From assembly GCF_019977735.1 (NCBI RefSeq), contig NZ_AP025018.1, positions 2,728,001 to 2,792,000 on the forward strand: a DNA stretch of 64,000 bases. The letters run 5' to 3'. The number at the start of each line of letters is the position of its first letter. The stretch's first letter is position 1. Of the stretch, positions 9,580 to 17,370 are shown one piece after another. The DNA is from Calothrix sp. PCC 7716. Lineage in GTDB: Bacteria > Cyanobacteriota > Cyanobacteriia > Cyanobacteriales > Nostocaceae. The translations under genes and the position numbers were made by a program. The notes beneath the pieces were generated by a model. It saw nothing but the letters and a program-made list of their open reading frames with translations. It was not told where the DNA came from and searched no databases.

Positions 9580-9613
9580 AGTTACCCTCTAGTAGTATTT
9601 TGAAGGGTTGTAG

Positions 9614-9633
9614 CACAGGCATCCTTGCCTGTG
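9614..9633. repeat. CAGGCATCCTTGCCTG-type inverted repeat
   Basis: CACAGGCA and TGCCTGTG pair around TCCT. This is one of a family of hairpins of the form GGCATCC(C/T)TGCC seen also at 10243, 40913, 45477, 51390, 53020 and 57642. It lies 35 bases after a stop codon. Confidence 0.75.
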
Positions 9634-9804
9634 TAGTTATGTATTTTTGTCGTCGCATCTAGTAGCAATATATCCGGGTAATTCGTAGTAATTCCTGATT
9701 TTTATGCTAAAATATAAAAATAAGATATTACAAATTAACTATTGAGCTAGAAGTTATGTGAGTAGTTACGTTGAATCTCTTCTAACGAAAACTAAACCTT
9801 AGGA

Positions 9805-9909
9805 AGTTAGTTTATATTAGTTAATTTTAAAAACTAACTCGGTACTAGTTACTGAGGAAAGCCTAGACCAGTAATGGATTAGGTATGTACCAATACTAGA
9901 AAAGGTATT
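9805..9909 (+). other. Possible structured RNA element in a 730-bp gene-free region
   Basis: Several complementary segments sit side by side: a perfect 9-bp stem AGTTAGTTT (9805-9813) with AAACTAACT (9831-9839); GGTAC (9841-9845) with GTACC (9887-9891); CCTA (9862-9865) with TAGG (9880-9883); TTACTG (9849-9854) with CAGTAA (9869-9874), which would cross the CCTA/TAGG stem as a pseudoknot; and AATAC (9892-9896) with GTATT (9905-9909). I cannot match it to a named RNA family. Transcription and strand are unproven. Confidence 0.25.
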
Positions 9910-10185
9910 CAACGTACCCTTATTGCTGCATTGGGCTTGGGTAGACTGCCTGTAATATTCCTACTACACTACGTTCCATGTGGTTGGGTCTACGACCCGC
10001 TTGCTACAGGTAACGACTACAGAGGAGTAGAAAAAGTGAACGGCGAAAAACGAGTTTTTCTTACGATTTACTACGTTTCGTTGGCTACTCATCATAGAGT
10101 ACATATAAAGTATAAGAGTAAGATAATATCAACTCACCAAAACTTTTGACATATACCACTAGTAGGAATTTTGGTACCTCTAATT

Positions 10186-10230
10186 TTCCTAGAGGATATG
10201 TTTTTGAGTATTTAATTTATCCTCTAGGAA
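10186..10230. repeat. TTCCTAGAGGATA hairpin repeat, copy A
   Basis: TTCCTAGAGGATA (10186-10198) and its exact complement TATCCTCTAGGAA (10218-10230) flank a 19-base loop. A perfect second copy is at 17027-17065 and a half-decayed one at 15699-15740. Confidence 0.8.
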
Positions 10231-10242
10231 TTTTTATGGAGG

Positions 10243-10297
10243 GCGGGCAGGGATGCCCGCTCCACAAGACAAGACAAGACAAGACAAGACAAGACAA
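10243..10297. repeat. GCGGGCA hairpin followed by ACAAG pentanucleotide tandem repeat
   Basis: GCGGGCA (10243-10249) and TGCCCGC (10254-10260) form a hairpin. It is followed by about seven units of the 5-bp word ACAAG (10263-10297). The block lies immediately behind the 3' end of mdh (stop at 10312). The rest of 9634-10311 shows no supported gene. Confidence 0.85.
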
Positions 10298-10311
10298 AAT
10301 GTGTGTATCTA

Positions 10312-11286
10312 TTAAAGGTTGTTTAATACTTGTTTTAGTTTGTCAATATTATGACGCACTGAGGTAGCGGAAATACGCAAGGTGTCTAACTCAGAGTCAG
10401 TTAAGTTCAATTCAATAACTTTCTCAATTCCCCCGCAACCTAAACGACAAGGTACACCAATAAATAAATCATTCAGACCGTATTCCCCTTGTAACAGTGC
10501 TGATACGGGTAACATGCGTGAGTGGTTACGCAGTATAGTTTCTATCATCATACAAGTAGCCGAGGCAGGTGCAAAAAAGGCGCCACCAGTTTGAATAGAA
10601 TCAACTATTTCTGTACCACCTTTACGGGTACGGTTTACTAAACGCTCAATAGTTTCTGCGTTCATTAATTCTGTAATTGGAATACCGTTAACTGTAGAGT
10701 AACGGGGCAAAGGTAGCATCTCTTCACCATGACTTCCCAAAACCATCGCGCTAACATCTTGAGGTGAAACACCTAATTCCATTGCAATATAAGTTTCAAA
10801 GCGGGCAGAGTCTAATACACCAGCCATACCCATAATTCTATCTCTTGACAAACCAGTAGCAAGCCTTGCTAAATATGTCATCACGTCTAAAGGATTTGTG
10901 ACAACAATAAAAATAGCTTGTGGAGAGTGAGTAATTGCGTTTGTGGCAGCTTCTCTCACTATTTCGGCATTTTTTTGCAGCAAGTCATCGCGACTCATAC
11001 CAGTTTTGCGCGGAAAACCTGCTGCGATAACTACTATTTCTGAACCATATATATCAGCATAATCGTTGGTGCCAATAATCCTGCGGGTGTGGTTTTCTAA
11101 AGCGCGTGCTTCCATTAAATCTAGCGCTATTGCATACGGCATTTTCGGAATAATGTCAAGCAATACCACATCCGCGAGGTTTTTCTCAACGATTCTTTGA
11201 GCAAGCGTACTACCTACCCGACCAGCGCCAATAATACTAACGCGCGGTGAATGACACAGAATCGGCGAAGAAGAGTCAGAGAGCAT
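10312..11286 (-). CDS. mdh: Malate dehydrogenase
   Basis: NAD-dependent malate/lactate dehydrogenase fold, 324 aa, interconverting malate and oxaloacetate. The Rossmann motif VSIIGAGRVGSTLA is near 17-30. The substrate loop GFPRKTGMSRDDLL carries Arg where lactate dehydrogenases have Gln, indicating malate specificity. NPLDVMTYLA and the catalytic His in LGSHGEEMLPL are present. The first 15 residues (MLSDSSSPILCHSPR) are a short non-core extension. Start ATG at 11286. Only 76 bp separate it from the HAD gene on the same strand. Confidence 0.94.
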   Translation of the reverse strand: MLSDSSSPILCHSPRVSIIGAGRVGSTLAQRIVEKNLADVVLLDIIPKMPYAIALDLMEARALENHTRRIIGTNDYADIYGSEIVVIAAGFPRKTGMSRDDLLQKNAEIVREAATNAITHSPQAIFIVVTNPLDVMTYLARLATGLSRDRIMGMAGVLDSARFETYIAMELGVSPQDVSAMVLGSHGEEMLPLPRYSTVNGIPITELMNAETIERLVNRTRKGGTEIVDSIQTGGAFFAPASATCMMIETILRNHSRMLPVSALLQGEYGLNDLFIGVPCRLGCGGIEKVIELNLTDSELDTLRISATSVRHNIDKLKQVLNNL

Positions 11287-11362
11287 AATTGAGATTCCGA
11301 TTCTTTACCTTCCCTTATCCTATATCCTTACGGGTATTAGTGTTCAAAAATTGTACGTTGCA

Positions 11363-12037
11363 TTAATTGGCGCCGACTAAAACTTTTTGCTCACTGGGTC
11401 GTGTTATTAGTACACCGCGCATTCCAACAGCTTTGGCGCCATAGTAGTCATCGTTTTTGCTATCACCAACATGCCAAGCTTCTTCTGCTGGACAGTTGTG
11501 CTTGGCTAAAGCGACACCAAATATTTTGGCTTCAGGTTTTGCGGCGCCAACTTGAGTGGAAATGGTTATAGAATCAAAATAATCTTGTAGTTCTAAAGCT
11601 CGTAGTACCGAGAAAATACGGGAGTCGAAATTAGATATTATACCTAGTTCTATTCCTTTGGTGCGCCAATTTTTTAAAGCTGGAATAACATCAGGGTAAA
11701 CAAACCAAGGTTGAGCGGTACCAAAATGGATATATAATTCGCCAAAGAATGTATCAAAGTCTGTAAATTTGTGTAAGGCGCCTGCTTTGTTAAACGTTTC
11801 GCGCACAACCGCAAACCACCATTTATACTCAAGGTCGGGCACATCGTGAACTTCCGCATCTGGGAATGTCGGAGATGGTGCAGCTTTAAAGCTTTGGGAA
11901 AACGCTTGGTTTAAAGCGGACGATGATATGTGAACCCCAAACTCACTAGCTATTTGGCTATATACTTCACCAACGCTGCCTTTGACAGAGAATAAGGTAC
12001 CAACAGCATCGAGAAATAAAACTCTCGGTTTCGGCAT
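11363..12037 (-). CDS. HAD-superfamily hydrolase (subfamily IA, HDHD3/DREG-2-like)
   Basis: 224-residue HAD protein. Motif I is FLDAVGTLF: the nucleophile D10 is present but the usual acid/base Asp two residues later is Val, as in the DREG-2-like branch. A helical cap spans about 15-110. Motif II is ISNFDSR (Ser/Asn form), motif III the Lys in AAKPEAKIF, and motif IV HVGDSKNDDYYGAKAVGM. The motif I change implies a slow phosphatase or a non-phosphatase role; substrate unknown. It lies upstream of mdh on the same strand and could be cotranscribed. Confidence 0.85.
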   Translation of the reverse strand: MPKPRVLFLDAVGTLFSVKGSVGEVYSQIASEFGVHISSSALNQAFSQSFKAAPSPTFPDAEVHDVPDLEYKWWFAVVRETFNKAGALHKFTDFDTFFGELYIHFGTAQPWFVYPDVIPALKNWRTKGIELGIISNFDSRIFSVLRALELQDYFDSITISTQVGAAKPEAKIFGVALAKHNCPAEEAWHVGDSKNDDYYGAKAVGMRGVLITRPSEQKVLVGAN

Positions 12038-12177
12038 ATAAAGTTTTTTCTTATGGTCAGAGTAAATACTGATTATTATATTCTGCCTTTCCCAAGAAAT
12101 AAACGCTCTCCATAAGTATTTACACGCGAATCGAAAATAAAACCCAATATTATAAAGGAAATGTAAAAAATAATTGC

Positions 12178-12963
12178 TTATCTGAACCCATTTTCTCGCA
12201 AAAAGGTATCAAGCCAATCTTTATCAGTATTTGATAATGCGGGAACGGGTTCCTTAGTATAATCAATTACTAAGTCATAGCTTACACGGTCATATAAATC
12301 GTGCAATATATTTTGTAAATCAAATATCGGTTCAGAATCTCTCTCACGTAAAGGCAATGAAAAAGATGGAATTGGGTTTTGAAGATTAAAAGCATATAAA
12401 TCTGCCTTTGGACGCAAGTCACTGCGACTTACTAATATACGATAACTACTTTGAATATCATTTTGAAGAATTACCATTGGTTTGCCATTACGCAATAAAT
12501 CAATTTCAACTAAGTTACTTAGACTACCTAGCACTCGTAAGCGTTTTTTGTTATAAGTTTGGCGCCCATCCCCAGCACGTTTATTTTTAGGAGATAATAC
12601 TTCAATTACTGTTACTACTTGCTTTGTTGCAACATCCCGCACTTCTAAGTAAGTTTCTCGCACTGTTTCAGGCATTGGAATAGTTACAGTCACTGCTTGA
12701 GTAGGAGGAGAAGCAACAGCAACATTACTTGTTTCCTGAATATTTGTAGGTTGGTGACTTTGCACTGCTACATCTGGCACACCAACTAAAAGAGAATCTC
12801 CATCAGTTGTTTGATATACTCGCTGTTCGATAGCAACTCGATACTTGGGTCGTAATATCGGATTAAGTGTTTGAGAGATTAATGAAATTAAAAGATTATG
12901 AAATTCTGACCAAAAGGCAGGATTTTCTAAATAAGGATTCATCCCAGGAAAAGGTGATGACAT
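12178..12963 (-). CDS. DUF4058 family protein
   Basis: 261 residues beginning MSSPFPGMNPYLENPAFWSE, the signature start of DUF4058, abundant in filamentous cyanobacteria. The central segment VEIDLLRNGKPM and EVLSPKNKRAGDGRQTY resemble a PD-(D/E)XK-like core, with E/K residues in the conserved strands; nuclease activity is only an inference. The family is often found in many paralogs per genome. Flanked by tandem repeats upstream. Confidence 0.85.
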   Translation of the reverse strand: MSSPFPGMNPYLENPAFWSEFHNLLISLISQTLNPILRPKYRVAIEQRVYQTTDGDSLLVGVPDVAVQSHQPTNIQETSNVAVASPPTQAVTVTIPMPETVRETYLEVRDVATKQVVTVIEVLSPKNKRAGDGRQTYNKKRLRVLGSLSNLVEIDLLRNGKPMVILQNDIQSSYRILVSRSDLRPKADLYAFNLQNPIPSFSLPLRERDSEPIFDLQNILHDLYDRVSYDLVIDYTKEPVPALSNTDKDWLDTFLRENGFR

Positions 12964-13039
12964 AGCAAGTCCTAAAAATGTACTTAAAACTTATATTTGA
13001 ATGGAATTCTATTTTGACTGTGATGTGTAGTAATGTATT

Positions 13040-13258
13040 TTTTTACCACAGAGACGCAGAGACCACAGAGGGAAGAGAAATGAACCACAAAGACACAAAG
13101 GGCACAAAGGAAGAATTATTAAGATATGAATCTACCAACATTAATGACGTAGACCACTAGTATTATATTAATTAATTCTAGGGAGCAGGCGCCTCTCGTA
13201 CAGGTCGAATTAATTCTGTTTTTACTCTGTGCCCTCTGTGTCTCTGTGGTAAAAATAT
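13040..13258. repeat. CCACAGAGACGCAGAG-type tandem repeats, two inverted blocks
   Basis: A block of ACCACAGAGACGCAGAGACC and CACAAAGACACAAAGGGCAC words (13040-13110) is mirrored by CTCTGTGCCCTCTGTGTCTC (about 13216-13248) on the other side of a short spacer with one GGCGCC. This is a common cyanobacterial intergenic repeat. The 350-bp spacer between the ndbB and DUF4058 genes holds nothing else recognisable. Confidence 0.8.
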
Positions 13259-13314
13259 ACCATTAAAATTAATCACATCAAGTATTAGCCCCCAAGATTT
13301 GGGGGTTGGGGCAA

Positions 13315-14508
13315 TTAACTTGAAAGTACTTCAATAATAGGACGAGCGAGCCAGTTGAAACCAACTTTTAACTGGTGGTCTAATGTAGGCATACGATATA
13401 AATAAGCTGCACGACGGGCAATATTAGCAAGTGGTCCAGAGAGTTTAATACCTAATCCTGTGAGGGTGGCATTATCAACACCCAACGTCATCATTTCGCC
13501 TAATGGTTGGTAACGGAAAGGTAACAATGGACGGTTTGTTAAACTTGCCCAAATATTCCACGCAGTATAGTCAGCTTGTTGGAAAGCAGATTGAGCGGTG
13601 CTTGGAACTCTTTGTCCTTGAGCATCGTGACATTCAGCTAAATCGCCTAAAGCAAAAATATCAGGATAGTCAGGCGCCTGTAAAGTTGGTTCAACGATAA
13701 TTTGACCACGTTGATTTTGCTTTAACGGAAGACCACGAACTACAGGCGCCACTCTTGTACCTACAGTCCAAATTACCAAATCAACGGGGATAGTATCAAG
13801 TTGATTTTTATATTCAAGGGTGATGCTATCTTGGCTAATGGACTCTACCTTGGTGTCGAGGTCGAGAAATACTCCATGTTTTTCTAAAGCTTTTTGCGCT
13901 GCTTCACGGTTAAATTCGGGGGAAGTGCGTAAAATTTGGTCGGCAACTTCTACTAAACGAAATCTTCCACGGTCGCCTAGTCTATCAGATAATTTACACG
14001 CTAACTCCACACCGCTATAACCGGCGCCGACAATAGCGATACGAATTTTATCTTGATCAGATTCTTCTAAAATGCGTAAACGTTCTTCTAAACGATAAGC
14101 GTCTGTAATTGTACGGAATGGGTAAGCATAAGATGTTGCTCCTGGCACCATATCAAGTGGAGTTTCACCACCTAATGCCAAAACTAAACGGTCACATTTA
14201 ATTTCGGGACCATCGTGTAAGTGAATACTCTTCGAGTCAACATCAATTCCAGATACAGCAGCTTGGCAAAAACGCACACCTGTATTTTGCAGTAGTTCAG
14301 CAAAAGGAGGAGCAATTTCCCAAGTTTGTAACTCTCCGGTTAAAAGTTCGTACAGTAACGGAGAGAATAAAAAGCGGTCGCTTTGGTCAACAAGGATAAT
14401 TTCTGGCTTTTGGCTATTATCCCAAGGTAACTGACTGAGGCGTAAAGCGGTATAAAGACCGCCAAAACCTCCACCTAGTATACAAATTCGTGCTTCTGGT
14501 TCAGACAT
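13315..14508 (-). CDS. ndbB: Type II NAD(P)H dehydrogenase, probable demethylphylloquinone reductase NdbB
   Basis: 397-residue two-dinucleotide-binding flavoprotein. FAD site ICILGGGFGGLYTALRLSQL at 8-27; NAD(P)H site IAIVGAGYSGVELACKLSDR near 156-175; second FAD segment DIFALGDLAE near 284-293. The C-terminal AWNIWASLTNRPLLPFRYQP and LGIKLSGPLANIARR match what I remember of Synechocystis Slr1743 (NdbB), which reduces demethylphylloquinone before the last methylation in phylloquinone synthesis. A generic NDH-2 role remains possible. No methyltransferase gene is adjacent. Confidence 0.78.
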   Translation of the reverse strand: MSEPEARICILGGGFGGLYTALRLSQLPWDNSQKPEIILVDQSDRFLFSPLLYELLTGELQTWEIAPPFAELLQNTGVRFCQAAVSGIDVDSKSIHLHDGPEIKCDRLVLALGGETPLDMVPGATSYAYPFRTITDAYRLEERLRILEESDQDKIRIAIVGAGYSGVELACKLSDRLGDRGRFRLVEVADQILRTSPEFNREAAQKALEKHGVFLDLDTKVESISQDSITLEYKNQLDTIPVDLVIWTVGTRVAPVVRGLPLKQNQRGQIIVEPTLQAPDYPDIFALGDLAECHDAQGQRVPSTAQSAFQQADYTAWNIWASLTNRPLLPFRYQPLGEMMTLGVDNATLTGLGIKLSGPLANIARRAAYLYRMPTLDHQLKVGFNWLARPIIEVLSS

Positions 14509-14558
14509 TTGTCAAATGTGGTGTTAAGGGCGCGTGCGGGTACTACTATTAAGTGTAC

Positions 14559-15122
14559 TTATTTATTCTTGTCAATAGCCATTAACCAGCAATCTCGATA
14601 CTCACCTTCATGCAATTCGTGTTTGGGTAGCAGTTTTACTTTTACAAACCCACATTTTTCGTAGCAGTGAATAGCGCGCGTGTTCCAAGTTTCTGGGTCT
14701 ACGACAACTCTTTGCACGTTGAGTTCATTAAATAAATAGTCAACAAGCTTTAATATAACTCTACTACCAATGCCTTGATTCCAATACTCAGTTTCGCCAA
14801 TAAACAAATCTATCGCGTACACCCCACTTGTATCTTCCAAGTTGTAAGTTTCCCTATCTGCTTGTGTTAATTCATCTAAAGCACAATATTGTAAGTAACC
14901 AATAGGCTGATTTTGGTAGTAGATAAAGCAAGCGACTTCAGCATCTTCACCGCAAACAGTTGGTTGATAGGTCTCAATAACTCGTTCAACTGGAAAAGGA
15001 TTATCCCGACCTTCAAAAAATTCCAAAACCTTCTCGTCAGTTAACCACTTTGCCATCAACTCATAGTCATGCATATTATCTTGCATGAGACGAATCGAAA
15101 TTTCGTCAGTTTTTAGCAGCAT
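14559..15122 (-). CDS. GNAT family N-acetyltransferase, AAC(6')-like
   Basis: 187-residue GNAT protein of the Acetyltransf_8 type. Substrate half: IRLMQDNMHDYELMAKWLTD; acetyl-CoA loop: ETEYWNQGIGSRVILKLVDYL near 111-131 (Q-x-x-G-x-G pattern); C-terminal motif WNTRAIHCYEKCGFVKV. The arrangement resembles aminoglycoside 6'-N-acetyltransferases, but chromosomal homologs often act on other amines, so resistance is not claimed. Start ATG at 15122. Confidence 0.82.
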   Translation of the reverse strand: MLLKTDEISIRLMQDNMHDYELMAKWLTDEKVLEFFEGRDNPFPVERVIETYQPTVCGEDAEVACFIYYQNQPIGYLQYCALDELTQADRETYNLEDTSGVYAIDLFIGETEYWNQGIGSRVILKLVDYLFNELNVQRVVVDPETWNTRAIHCYEKCGFVKVKLLPKHELHEGEYRDCWLMAIDKNK

Positions 15123-15195
15123 ATAATAATCACATCACGCTAAAAAACTATTTTAACGAAAAAAATATTTTGTTTTTCTACTCTTCATTCTTAAA

Positions 15196-15321
15196 CTAAG
15201 CAATTACCTCAATTTTACTGACAATATTAGTATTAAAATTATCTAAATCTTCGGCAGGTATCCAATACTCTTGGTGTTGCGAAACACCTACAGTTTTACT
15301 TTTGTTAATAGGTGGCGCCAT
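15196..15321 (-). pseudogene. C-terminal remnant of an ADP-ribosylation/crystallin-J1-like protein
   Basis: A 41-codon frame from ATG 15321 to TAG 15196. The product includes VGVSQHQEYWIPAEDLDNFN and NIVSKIEVIA. From memory this matches only the last third of a roughly 120-residue family in which the tail reads like WVPAEELAEFN..IVGPI. No upstream part is present: the DUF1345 remnant stops 17 bases away. I read it as a truncated fragment at a rearrangement junction. Confidence 0.55.
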
Positions 15322-15337
15322 CTGAGTGATTTTTTAT

Positions 15338-15778
15338 TTAAATTAGAGCAGCGATAATATTTATACTCATCGCCAAAATAGAAGTATTGAAGAAAAAAGA
15401 TATTATCCCATGTAATAGTGCAAGGCGCCGCATCAAGCGCGATGTTGTTTGAACATCAGAAACTTGACTTGTCATACCAATAACGAACGAAAAGTATAAA
15501 AATTCCCAATAATCTGGGTCAGTTTCATTAGGGAAATCTAAACACGGAGATTGCTTGCTTGTTATATTCGTGTCGTGATAATACCTATATGCATATTCTA
15601 AGGCAAACACAGTATGCACCAGTAACCAAGAACCAACAATTGTCAAAATAATATATTTGTATTGTATTTTTTCTAGAAAATTATTGGCTTGGTAGATTTT
15701 CCTAGAGGATATATTTACATCTAATTTATCCTCGCTTGAATTGGGCGCCGTTTGGAATTTTCGAGCGAGAAGTATCAA
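15338..15778 (-). pseudogene. N-terminally truncated DUF1345 membrane protein
   Basis: From about residue 45 (SWLLVHTVFALEYAYRYYHD) to the end the protein follows DUF1345, with FLYFSFVIGMTSQVSDVQTT, SRLMRRLALLHGIISFFFNT and a final helix. The family is normally about 210-230 aa with more N-terminal helices; here these are missing. Codons for residues 13-30 come from a copy of the TTCCTAGAGGATA repeat (15699-15740) also found at 10186 and 17027, so non-family sequence has been joined in. The only available start is TTG at 15778. It may still be translated as a short membrane protein, but I call it broken. Confidence 0.65.
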
Positions 15779-15830
15779 ATTAAACCATAACCTGCAATAA
15801 TCTCATCTAAACTGACGTGGAAGGAAGGCT

Positions 15831-16663
15831 TTAAGCAGTTGCAATTTGGGTTAAATGCTTTAAGGTACGAAGTACATCATATAATTCATTTCCAGGATTA
15901 CGCACTTCAAATATTTTAGAGGTTCCATATTGAATAACTTCACCCTTAACTAATTTGATAAAAATGAAACTTCCACCTGTGGTAATCATACCGAAGCTAG
16001 GTTTATCTGAGTGAGGATTACCTAACATATAAGCTAAAAGTTGCGCGAGTCCTTTTTCAATCGAAAACTCAGCTTGTTTAGACTCAATAATCATAGCCCA
16101 TAGTTGGTCTTTTAGTACTAAAGTATCTATTTTACCCTTAATAATTACTCCTTCGTCTTCATCCGTAATATCTATTTGTTCTTCAGCTTTGATATAAAAA
16201 GGAGTTAAGAAAAAATCTCCAATAAAAAGTATTGGGTCAACAATAGCTATTCTGACAACACTTTCTAGTACAGGTGGATAATTTAAAAGATTAAAATAAC
16301 CTGCTTTGACTTTATCTAAAAGTTGTTTATCTAACTCTGTAATTTCTGGTAAATCATCTTTCCATTCATGGAAAAATTGGCTCTTCCGTAGGTGTTATGC
16401 TGAACTTAAAAATAAAATTCAGAGCTTTCCTTTAAAATCAAGGCTTCCAAGCAATTAGAGTCTAAAATTTCACGCGAAGGCTCGAACGTTAAGACTAACG
16501 GCTGTTATCCTTCCCTAGTAAAGGTTTGAAGCTTTTTTTTATACTCCTTCAGCATAAAAAGTAATGAAGAACCGAAAAATTTGTCATCTAATACTAATTG
16601 GATACCGTAGTTATTAATCAAGTAACGTAAGTCAATATCTCTAGCTTGTTTTGTTTGGAGCAT
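15831..16663 (-). pseudogene. Interrupted PD-(D/E)XK-like gene (cyanobacterial 'restriction endonuclease subunit R' family)
   Basis: The reading frame starts at ATG 16663 (MLQTKQARDIDLRYLINNYG), runs to about 16558, is broken by a 163-bp inverted-repeat element with an in-frame TAA, and resumes near 16392 as SQFFHEWKDDLPEITELDKQ, continuing through GVIIKGKIDTLVLKDQLWAM and IIESKQAEFSIEKGLAQLLA to the stop at 15831. The conserved core is D (GKIDTLVL) and ExK (IESKQ), a PD-(D/E)XK signature. The intact family is about 210 aa. A downstream ATG at 16094 would give only the last 87 residues, lacking the catalytic Asp. Confidence 0.75.
16395..16557. mobile_element. 163-bp inverted-repeat element (MITE-like) inside the PD-(D/E)XK gene
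   Basis: Perfect 10-bp terminal inverted repeats TTATGCTGAA (16395-16404) and TTCAGCATAA (16548-16557). It separates two halves of one recognisable protein, so it is an insertion. The interior carries no transposase frame, so mobilisation would need a transposase in trans. No unambiguous target duplication could be seen at its edges. Confidence 0.6.
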
Positions 16664-16813
16664 GATTATATATTTATTTTAAAGGTATAATTAATTGTAA
16701 CTCAAACTAAAAGAAGTAACAATGTTAATATCTACTTTAAAAAAAATATCTCTTTAATAAAATTCAAAACTCACGTTATTTTAATCTTACTTTGCTTCTG
16801 CTTGTTGAAGAAG

Positions 16814-16922
16814 CTATACAATATGTGTATATCCTGCTGTCTTAGCACGACTCAAAGCTGTATCTCCCCAATTATCTTTAGCGTTGATATCGGTACCAGC
16901 CTGAAGAAGGCATTTATAAAGA
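16814..16922 (-). pseudogene. Ankyrin-repeat remnant
   Basis: The minus strand encodes LLQAGTDINAKDNWGDTAL then SRAKTAGYTHIV and a TAG at 16814. This is one canonical ankyrin repeat, including the DxNAKDxxGxTAL core. No start codon or further repeats are present; a duplicated AT-rich repeat begins exactly where the ankyrin frame ends. It is a fragment of a longer lost gene. Confidence 0.6.
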
Positions 16923-17266
16923 GATAAATATGTAATCTTGAATAAATTAGGCAGCGTTATTTACTTGTTGTTGAAAAAATAATACTTTTGTATTGTGTTT
17001 AATCTAGTAAATAGGCTTGATAGATTTTCCTAGAGGATAAATTAAATGTAAATATCCTCTAGGAATTTGGCTACAGCGAAATTCAGTCTCTAGACTATTT
17101 AATATAAGTAATCAGTCTTAATCATGTATAAAAAAACTGATTTGAGACATTTTTTAGATATAAAAAAGCGCTTCTAAAGAGACAAATACGTAATTTTGAA
17201 TAAATCAGGCAATATTTTTTACTTGTTGTCAGAGAAACAATATATTTGTATTGCATGTACCAAATA
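16918..17266. repeat. Duplicated AT-rich segment with a TTCCTAGAGGATA hairpin between copies
   Basis: 16918-17007 and 17177-17266 are diverged direct copies (shared words include TTGAATAAAT, TTTACTTGTTGT, TTTGTATTG). The part with TTTGTATTG followed by the TTCCTAGAGGATA arm also occurs inside the DUF1345 remnant (15650-15711). A perfect hairpin TTCCTAGAGGATA/TATCCTCTAGGAA lies at 17027-17039 and 17053-17065. No intact gene is present in 16664-17370. Confidence 0.65.
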
Positions 17267-17273
17267 TATCCTC

Positions 17274-17324
17274 AGTCCATTAAAATGGACTTAAGCTATT
17301 AGCATACGACTCTAAGTCGTATGC
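17274..17324 (-). terminator. Two adjacent hairpins behind the PLD gene
   Basis: AGTCCATT (17274-17281) pairs with AATGGACT (17284-17291), and GCATACGACT (17302-17311) pairs with AGTCGTATGC (17315-17324). They lie 47-97 bases downstream of the stop at 17371 on the minus strand. No long T-run follows, so terminator function is likely but not certain; they could instead be dispersed palindromes. Confidence 0.45.
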
Positions 17325-17370
17325 GGGATAGATTTCAACGAATAGTTTAAAAACAGGAATCTACAAAGAA

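Noticed and set aside
9223-9592. Long frames on both strands overlapping the repeat protein
   Set aside because: They are shadow frames created by the 78-bp nucleotide repeats; only the frame at 9187 has a ribosome binding site and sensible composition.
9931-10149. 72-codon frame in the gene-free region
   Set aside because: No ribosome binding site, no recognisable domain, and it lies next to the hairpins of a possible RNA; treated as non-coding.
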